The position numbers and the translations under genes were made by a program. Of a stretch of DNA of 64,000 nucleotides, positions 53,262-62,151 are shown in pieces (the first letter of the stretch is position 1; every line of letters starts with the position of its first letter). This DNA comes from Williamsia sp. (lineage in GTDB: Bacteria > Bacteroidota > Bacteroidia > Chitinophagales > Chitinophagaceae), in the NCBI GenBank assembly GCA_015069695.1, contig JADCRZ010000004.1, positions 248,001-312,000 of the forward strand, given 5' to 3'. The notes under the pieces were generated by a model. It worked only from the letters and a program-made list of their open reading frames with translations. It searched no databases and was not told the DNA's origin.

Positions 53262-53269
53262 CAAAGGTA
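53262..53269 (-). promoter_or_regulatory. -7 box of the rplM operon promoter
   Basis: TACCTTTG on the minus strand is a perfect TAnnTTTG box, 60 bp before the rplM start. No TTG is seen at the expected distance upstream. Confidence 0.55.
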
Positions 53270-53475
53270 AGGATAATTTGTGCGAGAAAAGAACAGCTAT
53301 AAATATAAATTTTTATCGTATGCTTGCAACCAATTGATAGCCAATCAAAATTTTACCACCGAAATAAATTACCCTATGAACACGAACTATTTATACCCAG
53401 AATAACTTCCCAACAACTGAATTGCACCGCTTCTTTTCTTCCGGTTCCTTATCTTTCCGCCCCATTATTATTTCT

Positions 53476-54081
53476 ATGTCAGCAATACAACCTCTTGGAA
53501 GATCCCAGTTCGGAAACCCTGCCAATGCAGGTCATACCATGCCGATTGAAGAAGCCCATGCCCTGCTAAACAAGTGGGTAGGCAATGAAAAGCTCCGTTT
53601 GCATATGAAGCAGGTAGCAGCCGTAATGCGGGCATGGGCACTTGAAAGGGAAGGTGCCGATGAACAAACTGCCTTGAAATGGGAACTGGCCGGCCTGCTG
53701 CACGATGCCGACTGGGAAAAATACCCGGATCAGCACTGCCGCATCATCGTTGAGAAACTGGAAGAGCTGAATATAGACCCGGAGATCATTCATGCGATTG
53801 CCTCCCACGGTCCGCGGCATTTTGGCGTTGAGCCGGAAAACGCCATGGATAAAATGATTTATACCTTTGACGAGCTTTCCGGTTTTGTACACGCAGCTGC
53901 CCTGATCCGCCCGACGGGTTATGAAGGAATGGATGTAAAAAGCGTCCAGAAAAAGCTGAAGAACCTGGCCTTTGCTGCACAGGTAAGCCGCGAAGACATA
54001 CAGGATGCGATTTCAAGAATTGATACCAGCCTGGAAGAAATCATCCAGTTTGTGATCGATCACCAGAAAGAGGTCAGGTAA
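53476..54081 (+). CDS. HD-domain hydrolase family protein
   Basis: 201 residues from MSAIQPLGRSQFGNPANAG at 53476; the longer frame from 53422 has no family support. The HD metal motif is LAGLLHDADWEKYPDQH (about residues 75-90), with a further His at IASHGPRHFGV. Such proteins are metal-dependent phosphohydrolases, often of nucleotides; the substrate is unknown. It is convergent with the NrtR-like gene (18-bp gap). Confidence 0.8.
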   Translation: MSAIQPLGRSQFGNPANAGHTMPIEEAHALLNKWVGNEKLRLHMKQVAAVMRAWALEREGADEQTALKWELAGLLHDADWEKYPDQHCRIIVEKLEELNIDPEIIHAIASHGPRHFGVEPENAMDKMIYTFDELSGFVHAAALIRPTGYEGMDVKSVQKKLKNLAFAAQVSREDIQDAISRIDTSLEEIIQFVIDHQKEVR

Positions 54082-54099
54082 TTGGGTGCAGGAGGGATT

Positions 54100-54822
54100 T
54101 CAGAAGTCTATCCCAAACCATTTCTTTCTTTCTTTTTTCTCATACTTCTCATAGTTGAACCGGTACAACTTGCCCGGCCGGTGTGAGACCTCTGCTTCAT
54201 ATTCACCCGTATCAATGAGCAGGTCCATCGAGAAAAATTTCTTGCGGAAATTTCTCCTGTCGAGTTTGGCCCCGGTGATGGCTTCATACAGGTTCTGCAG
54301 CTCGCGGAGGGAAAACTTTTTTGGCAGCAGGCTAAAACCCAGCGGGTGCTCCTGCACCCGTTTCTGCAGCCATCCGTAGCAAACATCCAGGATCTGTTTG
54401 TGATCAAAGGCCATTTCCCGGATGTTCTGCAGCCCATGCCAGTGCAATTCATTGTCCCGGATACCAAGTTCATAGTGCTGCACATTGAGCAGCGAACAAT
54501 AAGCGATGGTAACGACCCGGGCGGCAGGATGGCGGCTCACGCCCCCAAAAGCCCGTACCTGTTCCAGGTATACATCATCCATACCCGTCCGTTCTTTTAA
54601 CACCCTGTAGGCTGCCTGCTCCAGGTCTTCCTGGTTGTTCACCAGATCACCCAGCAAGGACCATTGATCCTTGTACTGGGGCAGGTCACTCTTAATCAGC
54701 AGGACCTTTAACTCGTTCTCATCAAATCCAAAGATGACACAATCGACCGATACGCCAGCTAGCACGCTGTCGTCCAGCTTTTCCAAACCGGTGGTGTTGA
54801 TGTTGGGATGTTTTTGCGGCAT
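54100..54822 (-). CDS. NrtR-like transcriptional regulator (Nudix-like and winged helix domains)
   Basis: 240 residues from MPQKHPNINTTGLEKLDD at 54822. The N-terminal half is a Nudix fold (VSVDCVIFGFDENELKVLLI), but the Nudix box reads YRVLKERTGMDD without the REx2EE catalytic set, so it is probably inactive. The C-terminal half is a winged helix (LPKKFSLRELQNLYEAITG, then LDRRNFRKKFFSM). This layout is that of NrtR and related regulators that sense ADP-ribose-type or sugar ligands. It faces away from ligA across a 200-bp region with an inverted repeat. Confidence 0.85.
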   Translation of the reverse strand: MPQKHPNINTTGLEKLDDSVLAGVSVDCVIFGFDENELKVLLIKSDLPQYKDQWSLLGDLVNNQEDLEQAAYRVLKERTGMDDVYLEQVRAFGGVSRHPAARVVTIAYCSLLNVQHYELGIRDNELHWHGLQNIREMAFDHKQILDVCYGWLQKRVQEHPLGFSLLPKKFSLRELQNLYEAITGAKLDRRNFRKKFFSMDLLIDTGEYEAEVSHRPGKLYRFNYEKYEKKERKKWFGIDF

Positions 54823-54915
54823 TAAAAGGGCTTTATTTCCTGTACATGCATGTTTCAACAGAATAGAAAACAATAAATATATTGATTCATTACCGGCTTT
54901 CTTCCAATAAGATCA

Positions 54916-54948
54916 AAATGCCTGTTGCTTGCTGCCCTGAAGGCATTT
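54916..54948. repeat. Inverted repeat between the NrtR-like gene and ligA
   Basis: AAATGCCT (54916-54923) is repeated inverted as AGGCATTT (54941-54948) with a 17-nt spacer. It lies midway between divergent genes and may be an operator. Confidence 0.5.
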
Positions 54949-55022
54949 AAAACAGCAGGCAAAGAAAAACACGGTAATTAGCAGATGGTATATAAATTTA
55001 CCACGCTCAAACCATATACAAC

Positions 55023-57161
55023 ATGTATTCCCCGGAAAGAACAAAGCAGTTGCAGGCATCGACAACCCAATTTTTAAAGACCCAAAAAACGCTTTCCACC
55101 GGGGATGTCGAACTGCTCCGGGATGTGTTGCGGTTTCATGAATACAGGTATTATATTTTGGATGAACCCCTGGTGTCGGATTTCGAATATGACCAGCTGT
55201 TCAAAGCCCTTGAGAAACTGGAAGCAGACCATCCTGAACTGGTTTCTCCCACCTCCCCGACCCAGCGGGTGGCCAAAGGGCTCACAAAAGATTTCCCTAC
55301 TGTATCGCACCTGGTTCCCATGCTGTCATTGCAGAACTCTTACGATGCCGAAGACCTGAACGACTGGGACCGCAAATGCCGCGAGGCCAGCGGACTGCCG
55401 GCCGTACAATACTGTGTGGAACCCAAATATGACGGAGCAAGTATTTCCGTGATTTATGAGAACGATGTGCTGGTAAGGGCTGCCACCCGCGGCAACGGCG
55501 TACAGGGCGATGAGATCACCACCAATATCCGCCAGATCCGCTCTGTTCCGCTTACAGCCCGGTTCTCCGATTATGGTATTGCGCAGATCGAGATCCGGGG
55601 TGAAGTGCTGATGAACAAAAACAATTTTACCAAATACAATGAACAGCTGGCTGCCCAGCACCTGGCGCCTTTCGCCAATCCCCGCAATGCAGCCTCCGGC
55701 TCGTTGCGCATCAAAGATCCGCAGGAAGTAAAGCGCCGGAACCTGGAAGCTTTTTTTTACCATGTAAGCTATTATACCACCACCGGCGGACTGCGTATGT
55801 CCGTTGACGGGAATACCCGACCGGAAAATTTTGCCCCAGCCCAGGTCCATCCGGCACTCACCACCCATGGAGGAACCCTGCAAATGCTTTGGGACCTGGG
55901 CTTTCGCAGTCCGATGCGGGAGCGGCAGGTATTTGATGGGATTGAAGGAGTGATTGCTTTTTGTCCGGTTGCCGAGGCAGGGCGAGACAACATGCTGTAT
56001 GAAGTTGATGGCATGGTGATCAAGGTCAACGACATCCAGTTGCAGGAAAAGCTTGGCATGACCTCCCACCACCCGCGCTGGGCGGTGGCTTATAAATTTC
56101 AGGCAAGGCAAGCCACCAGCAAGCTGTTGAAAGTAGAATTCAATGTAGGCCGCACAGGGGCCGTTACCCCGGTAGCCAAGATAGAACCCGTATCGGTGAG
56201 CGGGGTAACAGTTTCTTCTATTTCCCTTTTCAACGAAGACGTGGTAAAGGAAAAAGGCATCCTGATCGGGGATACCGTACTGGTGGAAAGGGCCGGCGAT
56301 GTGATCCCTTATATTGTAAAACCCCTGACTGAGCTGCGCACCGGCAGTGAACAGGAAATTCCCTTTCCGCGGCAATGCCCTGCCTGCAACGATGAGCTTA
56401 CCAAACCCGAAAACGAAGCCGTGTGGCGCTGTGTGAACGTAAACTGCAGGGCCCAGGTGCTGGAGCGGATGATCCATTTTGTAAGCAAAGACGCAATGGA
56501 TATACGAAGTTTGGGAGAAGCCAATATCCGGAAGTTCTTTGAGCTGGGCTTTTTGGTGAACATCCCATCTATCTATACCCTGCCCTATGATAAGATCGGT
56601 GAACTGGAAGGATTTGGTCCCAAATCAGTGGGCAACCTCAAAGCAGCCATCGAGCAGTCAAAAACACAGCCGCTGTACCGCCTGATCTTTGCGCTGGGCA
56701 TCCGGTATGTAGGCGAAACCACGGCCAAAACGCTTGCCGGCGCCGTGAGCCACCTGCTCGAATTCCGCAACTATTCGCTCGAGCAGCTGCAACAACTGGA
56801 AGACGTAGGCGTAAAAGTAGCCAACAGCATCTACCTGTTCTTTAGCAATGACGACAACCTGCACGTGTTGCAGGAGCTGGAACAACTGGGGTTAAATTTC
56901 AGCAATACGGTTACCCATTCCACTACCGGTGATTTGCAGAACCTAACGTTTATGTTCACTGGCTCTTTGCCTACCCTCAAAAGAAGCGATGCAGAAACCA
57001 TGGTAGAAGAAAAAGGAGGCAGTGTACTGGGCAGCGTGAGCAGCAAACTTAACTTTCTGGTGGTGGGTGAAGATGCCGGTTCAAAGCTGGAAAAAGCAAA
57101 AAAGATCCAAAGTATCCGGATCATCAACGAAGAAGAATTTATCCGGATGATGAAAGAATAA
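55023..57161 (+). CDS. ligA: NAD-dependent DNA ligase LigA
   Basis: 712 residues. The adenylation domain has CVEPKYDGASIS, with the Lys that takes AMP from NAD, and RGNGVQGDEITTNIRQI. The OB fold follows (NVGRTGAVTPVAKIEPV), then a four-Cys zinc finger (CPACNDEL...CVNVNC), helix-hairpin-helix repeats (KIGELEGFGPKSVGNL, ALGIRYVGETTAKTL) and a C-terminal BRCT domain. It joins Okazaki fragments. It is about 40 residues longer than E. coli LigA, with an insert near residue 250. Confidence 0.97.
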   Translation: MYSPERTKQLQASTTQFLKTQKTLSTGDVELLRDVLRFHEYRYYILDEPLVSDFEYDQLFKALEKLEADHPELVSPTSPTQRVAKGLTKDFPTVSHLVPMLSLQNSYDAEDLNDWDRKCREASGLPAVQYCVEPKYDGASISVIYENDVLVRAATRGNGVQGDEITTNIRQIRSVPLTARFSDYGIAQIEIRGEVLMNKNNFTKYNEQLAAQHLAPFANPRNAASGSLRIKDPQEVKRRNLEAFFYHVSYYTTTGGLRMSVDGNTRPENFAPAQVHPALTTHGGTLQMLWDLGFRSPMRERQVFDGIEGVIAFCPVAEAGRDNMLYEVDGMVIKVNDIQLQEKLGMTSHHPRWAVAYKFQARQATSKLLKVEFNVGRTGAVTPVAKIEPVSVSGVTVSSISLFNEDVVKEKGILIGDTVLVERAGDVIPYIVKPLTELRTGSEQEIPFPRQCPACNDELTKPENEAVWRCVNVNCRAQVLERMIHFVSKDAMDIRSLGEANIRKFFELGFLVNIPSIYTLPYDKIGELEGFGPKSVGNLKAAIEQSKTQPLYRLIFALGIRYVGETTAKTLAGAVSHLLEFRNYSLEQLQQLEDVGVKVANSIYLFFSNDDNLHVLQELEQLGLNFSNTVTHSTTGDLQNLTFMFTGSLPTLKRSDAETMVEEKGGSVLGSVSSKLNFLVVGEDAGSKLEKAKKIQSIRIINEEEFIRMMKE

Positions 57162-57224
57162 GCCCTGTTTAAGAAAAACCCAGTGCTGGTATTGGTTTTG
57201 CTTAACAATTATTAAACCTTTGAT

Positions 57225-57785
57225 ATGATAAAAAAGCTTGCTGGCGAAATATGGAAGCCACTGCAATTCCCGGGATGGAAACAGCTCCGAAAAAAATACG
57301 CATTATCCTCTACAGGACGTATTGCCAGCTACTCAGAAGACATCCTCGAAGACGGTAAATTACTGAACGGCTCACTGACCACCGGTTACAAGACCTTGAA
57401 TCTGCACCGGCCGGGTAACAATGGTACACTGTATATCCACCGTGAAATAGCCAAGCTGTTCCTGAAGAAAAAGTCTGTGAAAGAAAAATACGTGATTCAT
57501 CTTAATCACGACAAAACAGACAATTCAGTAAAGAACCTGAAATGGGCCAGTCTGGAAGAAATGATTGCCCACCAGCAGAACAGTCCGGCCAAGATTGCGT
57601 ACAAACAGGTACAGGCAAACAGAACGGTAGGACTGAAGCTTACTTCTACCCAGGTGAAAGCCATCAAAAAGACACTTACCAGCCGGAACAGGAATGTAAC
57701 CATCCGTCAGCTGGCGGATAAATACAGTGTCAGCGAAATGACGCTCTACCGCATCAAAAGCGGCGAAAACTGGGGAAGAATTTAA
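57225..57785 (+). CDS. NUMOD4 / HNH-type putative DNA-binding protein
   Basis: 186 residues. The N-terminal part (EIWKPLQFPGWKQL, then YALSSTGRIAS) fits the NUMOD4 DNA-binding motif. A likely HNH endonuclease region follows (LYIHREIAKLFL, then IHLNHDKTDNSVKNLKWAS), and a helix-turn-helix ends the protein (TIRQLADKYSVSEMTLYRI). Related proteins are seen in homing endonucleases and in Bacteroidetes chromosomes. It may be a domesticated or free-standing nuclease. It starts 63 bp after ligA. Confidence 0.75.
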   Translation: MIKKLAGEIWKPLQFPGWKQLRKKYALSSTGRIASYSEDILEDGKLLNGSLTTGYKTLNLHRPGNNGTLYIHREIAKLFLKKKSVKEKYVIHLNHDKTDNSVKNLKWASLEEMIAHQQNSPAKIAYKQVQANRTVGLKLTSTQVKAIKKTLTSRNRNVTIRQLADKYSVSEMTLYRIKSGENWGRI

Positions 57786-57815
57786 ACAGTTTTTTCCTTA
57801 CGCTGTTGTAGCTGT

Positions 57816-58481
57816 ATGCTGCAACACTCCACCCTCACCTTTCTCAAGGACTTACATAAGAACAACAACAAGCCCTGGTTCGACGGGAACAGGCAACGCT
57901 ACGAAGCTGCCAAGCAGGACTTTGAACAATTTGTTGCTGCCCTTCTGCAAAAACTTTCTCCGAAGGATGAAGCTATCCGTTCTCTGAATGCGAAAGACTG
58001 TTTGTTCAGGATCAACCGCGACGTCCGGTTTTCAAAAGACAAATCGCCTTACAAAACAAATATGGGTGCTTCTATCAGCAAGGGCGGGAAAAAGTCTCCT
58101 TTTGCAGGTTACTATTTTCACTGCGAGCCCGGGGCGAGTTTCGCCGGGGGCGGTATCTGGATGCCCGAGCCCGGAGATATAAAAAAGATCAGGCAGGAGA
58201 TTGATTATTGTTTTGATGAGTTCAGCAAGATCGTAGGCTCCAAGCGGTTTGTTTCTGTTTACGGCGACCTGAGCAAAGACAAAGAATTCACGCTGGTCAA
58301 TTTGCCCAAGGGTTATGAAAAAGACAATCCTGCAGCAGAATACCTGCGTTTAAAAAGCTGGATCGCGACCAAAGACTTATCAGACAGCGAGCTTACGAGC
58401 GCTTCGCTGTCTGATGAAGTAACAAAAACTTTTGAGGCCCTGATGCCGCTGGTGAAGTTTATCAACCGGGCTTTGGAATAA
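57816..58481 (+). CDS. DUF2461 family protein
   Basis: 221 residues. The family (TIGR02453) pattern is visible: FLKDLHKNNNKPWFDGNRQR, DCLFRINRDVRFSKDKSPYK and GGGIWMPEPGDIKKIRQEI. It is cytoplasmic and of unknown function. It starts 30 bp after the NUMOD4 gene on the same strand and is convergent with asd, whose stop lies 3 bp away. Confidence 0.88.
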   Translation: MLQHSTLTFLKDLHKNNNKPWFDGNRQRYEAAKQDFEQFVAALLQKLSPKDEAIRSLNAKDCLFRINRDVRFSKDKSPYKTNMGASISKGGKKSPFAGYYFHCEPGASFAGGGIWMPEPGDIKKIRQEIDYCFDEFSKIVGSKRFVSVYGDLSKDKEFTLVNLPKGYEKDNPAAEYLRLKSWIATKDLSDSELTSASLSDEVTKTFEALMPLVKFINRALE

Positions 58482-58484
58482 GTG

Positions 58485-59483
58485 TTACTGGGCAGCCAGC
58501 AATCCTTTTTCAACCAGGTACTCTGCTATCTGAACAGCGTTGGTAGCTGCCCCTTTGCGCAAGTTGTCACTTACGATCCACATATTGAGGGTGGCCGGCT
58601 GCGTTTCATCCCTTCTGATCCTGCCAACAAATACCTCATCGCGTTCGTGTGCGTCCATGGGCATCGGGTACTCCTGTGCAGCAGGATTGTCGGTTACCAC
58701 AACGCCGGCTGATTGGCTCAACAGGTCTTTTACTTCCTGTACGTCGTAATCTTGCTCAAATTCTACGTTTACACTTTCACTATGGCCACCCATCACCGGA
58801 ATGCGTACAGTGGTGGAAGTTACCCGGATAGAATCGTCCATCATGATCTTCCTGGTTTCATTCACCATCTTCATCTCTTCCTTGGTGTAGCCATTGTCTA
58901 AAAAGACGTCTATCTGCGGAATCACGTTCAGATCGATGGGGTATTTGTAAGCCATTTCGCCTTTGATACTTTGGCGTTCGTTCATCAGCTGGTTCACGGC
59001 CTTTACACCTGTACCTGTTACGCTTTGATAAGTAGAAACAACCACTCTTTTGATCCTGTATCTTTTGTGCAGCGGATAAAGCGCTACCACCATTTGAATT
59101 GTAGAACAGTTGGGGTTGGCAATGATCTTGTCATTCTCTGTAAGTACCCCGGCATTCACTTCGGGGACCACGAGTTTTTTGGAAGGATCCATTCTCCAGG
59201 CACTTGAGTTATCGATCACGGTTATACCGGCCTCCGCGAAGCGGGGTGCCCATTCCAGCGAGGTGCTGCCCCCGGCAGAAAACAGGGCCACCGAAGGCTT
59301 TGCGGCAATAGCGTCTTCAGCGCTTACAATCCGGTATTGCCGGCCCTTAAATTCCACTTCCTTGCCGATCGACTTTTCAGATGCAACGGGAATCAATTCG
59401 GTTACCGGAAAATTTCTTTCGGCAAGTACCTGCAACATTTTGGTACCCACCAGGCCTGTGGCGCCTACAACTGCTACTTTCAT
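58485..59483 (-). CDS. asd: Aspartate-semialdehyde dehydrogenase
   Basis: 332 residues from MKVAVVGATGLVGTKMLQVL at 59483; a longer frame to 59582 would read through the leader terminator and lacks family support. The NADP loop GATGLVG is at 7-13, and the catalytic Cys126 lies in NPNCSTIQ. HSESVNVE also fits. It reduces aspartyl phosphate to aspartate semialdehyde, the branch point to Lys, Met, Thr and Ile. Its leader looks like a transcription attenuator. Confidence 0.96.
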   Translation of the reverse strand: MKVAVVGATGLVGTKMLQVLAERNFPVTELIPVASEKSIGKEVEFKGRQYRIVSAEDAIAAKPSVALFSAGGSTSLEWAPRFAEAGITVIDNSSAWRMDPSKKLVVPEVNAGVLTENDKIIANPNCSTIQMVVALYPLHKRYRIKRVVVSTYQSVTGTGVKAVNQLMNERQSIKGEMAYKYPIDLNVIPQIDVFLDNGYTKEEMKMVNETRKIMMDDSIRVTSTTVRIPVMGGHSESVNVEFEQDYDVQEVKDLLSQSAGVVVTDNPAAQEYPMPMDAHERDEVFVGRIRRDETQPATLNMWIVSDNLRKGAATNAVQIAEYLVEKGLLAAQ

Positions 59484-59535
59484 TGTTTGGAATGGTTTAA
59501 AATGATGATGTGTTTTCTGCTTGTGACAACAAACA

Positions 59536-59564
59536 AAAAAGCCTTCCGGGTGGGAAGGCTTTTT
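59536..59564 (-). terminator. Attenuator-like terminator in the asd leader
   Basis: On the minus strand a 12-bp stem (59564-59553 with 59547-59536, loop CACCC) is followed by TTTTTTG. It lies after the leader ORF and about 52 bp before the asd start. The left arm contains CCTTCCC, which can pair instead with GGGAAGG at 59599-59593. Confidence 0.88.
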
Positions 59565-59585
59565 CGGAGTATCTTGATACAAGAA

Positions 59586-59642
59586 TCACGCACCTTCCCT
59601 GCGGAGGAAAATCTTGCTGTGCTTCTTGGTATTGATGATCAT
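59586..59642 (-). CDS. Probable asd leader peptide
   Basis: An 18-codon ORF from ATG (59642) to TGA (59588-59586), peptide MIINTKKHSKIFLRREGA. Nine of the first eleven residues (Met, Ile, Ile, Asn, Thr, Lys, Lys, Lys, Ile) belong to the aspartate family. The start lies about 8 nt after the predicted transcription start, and the terminator follows 21 nt after the stop. The layout matches ribosome-stalling leader peptides of biosynthetic operons. Confidence 0.6.
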   Translation of the reverse strand: MIINTKKHSKIFLRREGA

Positions 59643-59656
59643 TGTTTTCACGGCCG

Positions 59657-59687
59657 CAAAAATAACCATAGAAATACATCTGCCAAA
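59657..59687 (-). promoter_or_regulatory. Promoter of the asd leader
   Basis: On the minus strand, TTTG (59687-59684), a 19-nt spacer, and TATTTTTG (59664-59657) match the Bacteroidetes consensus exactly. Transcription would begin near 59650. Confidence 0.82.
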
Positions 59688-59759
59688 AAAAACTTGCAAA
59701 AGCAAAAAAGCAGTCATTTCACCCTGTTACCAAACCAGGGCTTGCATTAGTTTAGTTGG

Positions 59760-61469
59760 ATGCGCTGGCTGTATGGTTTATTGCTTTTATTGTGTGGCGC
59801 CCATTCATCGGGGCAGGTCAACCGATATGATGTGGTGATAGATGAGATCATGGCTGATCCTTCTCCCGTCCGCGGTTTGCCCGAAGTGGAATTTATAGAG
59901 CTGAAAAATGTTTCATCCAAAGGGGTGAACTTAAATGGCTGGAAGATTTCAGATGCCACCGGCACCGCTACGGTTAACCAGAGCTATGTTTTGCAGCCGG
60001 ATAGCTTTGTGATCCTTTGCAGTACAAGTGCAAGCGTACAGCTATCCTCTTTTGGGGCTACCCTGGGCATCCCTAATTTTCCTTCGCTGGATAATGATGG
60101 AGAGCTGCTCACCCTGCGGGCAGGCGATGGAAGGGTGATCCATGCCCTGGCATACAGCAAGCTATGGTACGGCAATGCATTGAAAAGCGAAGGCGGATGG
60201 ACGCTGGAGATGATGGATGTTGCCAACGCCTGCAGTGGTGCTTCCAACTGGACAGCAAGCAGGGCTGAAAGCGGTGGCACACCAGGAAAAAAGAACTCTG
60301 TTGATGCAGTTAACCGGGATGGTAAAGGGCCCGTTCTTCTTCGATCTTATGCACGCGATAGCTTGTCGCTGGTCCTTACTTTCGACGAACCGCTTGATAG
60401 TGCATCGGCAACAGTTGCTGAAAAATACAAAGTCAGTGATGGGATTGGTATTCCCCGCAGTGTTGTGGCTGTCTCACCCCTTTTTACCCAGCTGATCTTA
60501 TTCCTGAACCTCCCGTTGCAAAAGAACAAACCCTATACGGTCGAAGCAAAAAAGGTCCCGGATTGCAGTGGCAATCTCAATCTGCCGGCTGATCCGGTAA
60601 AAACCGGACTGGCGGTCCGGGTTGATACGCCTGACATCGTCATCAACGAGATCTTGTTTAATCCAAAACCCGGTGGAGGGGATTATGTGGAGGTATACAA
60701 CGGGAGCAAAAACATCGTCGATCTGAAAGAGCTTTTTATGGGCAATCGCTCAAGCCTGAATACAATCGGCAACCTGCATCAATTGGCACCAGAAAGCAGG
60801 TTGTTATTTCCGGATGAATACCTGGTCCTAACAGCGGATGCATCCATCCTTCAGCAAGATTATCTGGTAAAGAATCCGGCAGCCGTTATAGAAATGCCGC
60901 TGCCTTCATATCCTGATGACAAAGGAACGGTGGTGCTCTTAAACAATGCAGGCAAAGTGATTGATGAACTGCGTTACGATGAGAAATGGCATTTCAAGTT
61001 GATAGACGACAGGCAGGGTGTGGCATTGGAAAGGATCAGTTTCAACAAACCCACCCAGGATCCCGCAAACTGGCACTCCGCCGCTACTAAGGCAGGATAC
61101 GGCACGCCCACTTACCGGAACTCACAAGCGAGTCTTTACCCGCAGCTGGATGGAACCGTTACAATCAGTCCGCAGTTATTTTCACCCAACAATGACGGAA
61201 GGGATGATTTTACAACCATTGCTTACCAGCTGCAGGAACCCGGCTATGTGTGCAATATTACCCTGTTCAATGTACAGGGATTTGTTGTGAGAATGCTTGT
61301 ACGCAATGCACTCTGTGGCACAAGCGGCTATTTCAGGTGGGATGGATTGGACGAAAAAAACAATGCACTTCCCGGAGGCCAGTATATCGCACTGATTGAG
61401 TTTTTTGATCTGCATGGCAAAACAGGGAGATTCAAGCAGGTGATCACCCTGGTAAAAAGGGTTCAGTAA
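59760..61469 (+). CDS. Secreted lamin-tail-domain protein
   Basis: 569 residues with a signal peptide (WLYGLLLLLCGAHSSGQ). Two lamin-tail-like domains are visible: VVIDEIMADPSPVRGLPEVE with EFIELKNVSSKGVNLNGW near the N-terminus, and IVINEILFNPKPGGGDYVEV at about residue 297. A C-terminal region (SPQLFSPNNDGRDDFTTIAY, then GYFRWDGLDEKNNALPGG) resembles the gliding-motility-type β-sandwich seen at the end of type IX cargo. It is likely secreted or surface-bound; no enzyme motif is seen. Confidence 0.83.
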   Translation: MRWLYGLLLLLCGAHSSGQVNRYDVVIDEIMADPSPVRGLPEVEFIELKNVSSKGVNLNGWKISDATGTATVNQSYVLQPDSFVILCSTSASVQLSSFGATLGIPNFPSLDNDGELLTLRAGDGRVIHALAYSKLWYGNALKSEGGWTLEMMDVANACSGASNWTASRAESGGTPGKKNSVDAVNRDGKGPVLLRSYARDSLSLVLTFDEPLDSASATVAEKYKVSDGIGIPRSVVAVSPLFTQLILFLNLPLQKNKPYTVEAKKVPDCSGNLNLPADPVKTGLAVRVDTPDIVINEILFNPKPGGGDYVEVYNGSKNIVDLKELFMGNRSSLNTIGNLHQLAPESRLLFPDEYLVLTADASILQQDYLVKNPAAVIEMPLPSYPDDKGTVVLLNNAGKVIDELRYDEKWHFKLIDDRQGVALERISFNKPTQDPANWHSAATKAGYGTPTYRNSQASLYPQLDGTVTISPQLFSPNNDGRDDFTTIAYQLQEPGYVCNITLFNVQGFVVRMLVRNALCGTSGYFRWDGLDEKNNALPGGQYIALIEFFDLHGKTGRFKQVITLVKRVQ

Positions 61470-61587
61470 ACTGTTTTTGACAGTTCATCCTGTACAAAAT
61501 ACATTTCATCACATACGCATAAACGGGCGGCAAATACCTGCTGTAGATTTGTGCACACAAACACAAAAACATACAAATACAAACTAC

Positions 61588-61968
61588 ATGAAAAAGACTT
61601 TTATCATCCTGCTTCTTGCCGTAGCAGGTGTTTTATGCAGCACAAACATCATGGCGCAAAGCGCACAACCACAACCAAAATATGTTCAGATCACTACCAT
61701 TGAATCTGTGGTAAACGGTGGACTGGGCCGCTCGAAAATGATCGTAACAAAAGAAGATGGCAGCCAGGACGAAAAAGACCTGAACAATCTTTTCAGCATG
61801 GTGGGCATCAACTTTAAAAACATCCGCGAAAACGAAAGCTCTATCATCGGAACCCTGAAATCCTATACCGACAACGGCTGGAAACTGGTGTCTACCGTAC
61901 CACTTACCCTGAGCCCTGGTAACAACGGAACTGGTATATTCATGACCCGTTACCTGCTCTGTAAATAA
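61588..61968 (+). CDS. Small secreted hypothetical protein
   Basis: 126 residues from MKKTFIILLLAVAGVLC at 61588, with a signal peptide ending near NIMAQ. The mature part (YVQITTIESVVNGGLGRSKM, then GWKLVSTVPLTL) is β-rich, with no Cys motif except a C-terminal LLCK. I do not recognise a family. A TAGATTTG box lies at 61544-61551. It is a separate unit from the lamin-tail gene, 118 bp away. Confidence 0.7.
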   Translation: MKKTFIILLLAVAGVLCSTNIMAQSAQPQPKYVQITTIESVVNGGLGRSKMIVTKEDGSQDEKDLNNLFSMVGINFKNIRENESSIIGTLKSYTDNGWKLVSTVPLTLSPGNNGTGIFMTRYLLCK

Positions 61969-62091
61969 ACAATCGAAATAAACAACCCCTTAACCGCATC
62001 GGACCTCCGGCAGTTTGCTTTCATTCACCCTTTACCCTTTACACCCGACATTTAATCCTTAAACCCAACCACTGCCGGAAAGGTCTGCCTT

Positions 62092-62139
62092 ATGAAAACC
62101 TCGCAATATAAATTATTGGATGCCGGAAGAATTACCTGA
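62092..62139 (+). CDS. Possible 15-residue ORF before a hairpin
   Basis: ATG 62092 to TGA 62137-62139, peptide MKTSQYKLLDAGRIT. It begins with the same TATGAAAA context seen in the 43-kb intergenic ORFs and is followed by a very strong hairpin 13 bp later. It has no known relatives to me and no gene downstream on this strand, so its coding status is doubtful. Confidence 0.25.
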   Translation: MKTSQYKLLDAGRIT

Positions 62140-62151
62140 TCATCCGTCCGT

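Noticed and set aside
55326-56477. A 383-codon minus-strand frame inside ligA
   Set aside because: It is long but antisense to a full set of LigA domains; it has no motifs of its own and is explained by codon bias.
57225-57785. NUMOD4/HNH gene as an inserted homing endonuclease
   Set aside because: It does not interrupt any gene: ligA and DUF2461 on either side are intact, and no intron or intein boundaries are seen.
59497-59679. 60-codon minus-strand frame spanning the asd leader
   Set aside because: It reads through the terminator stem in another frame from the leader ORF and has no family resemblance.
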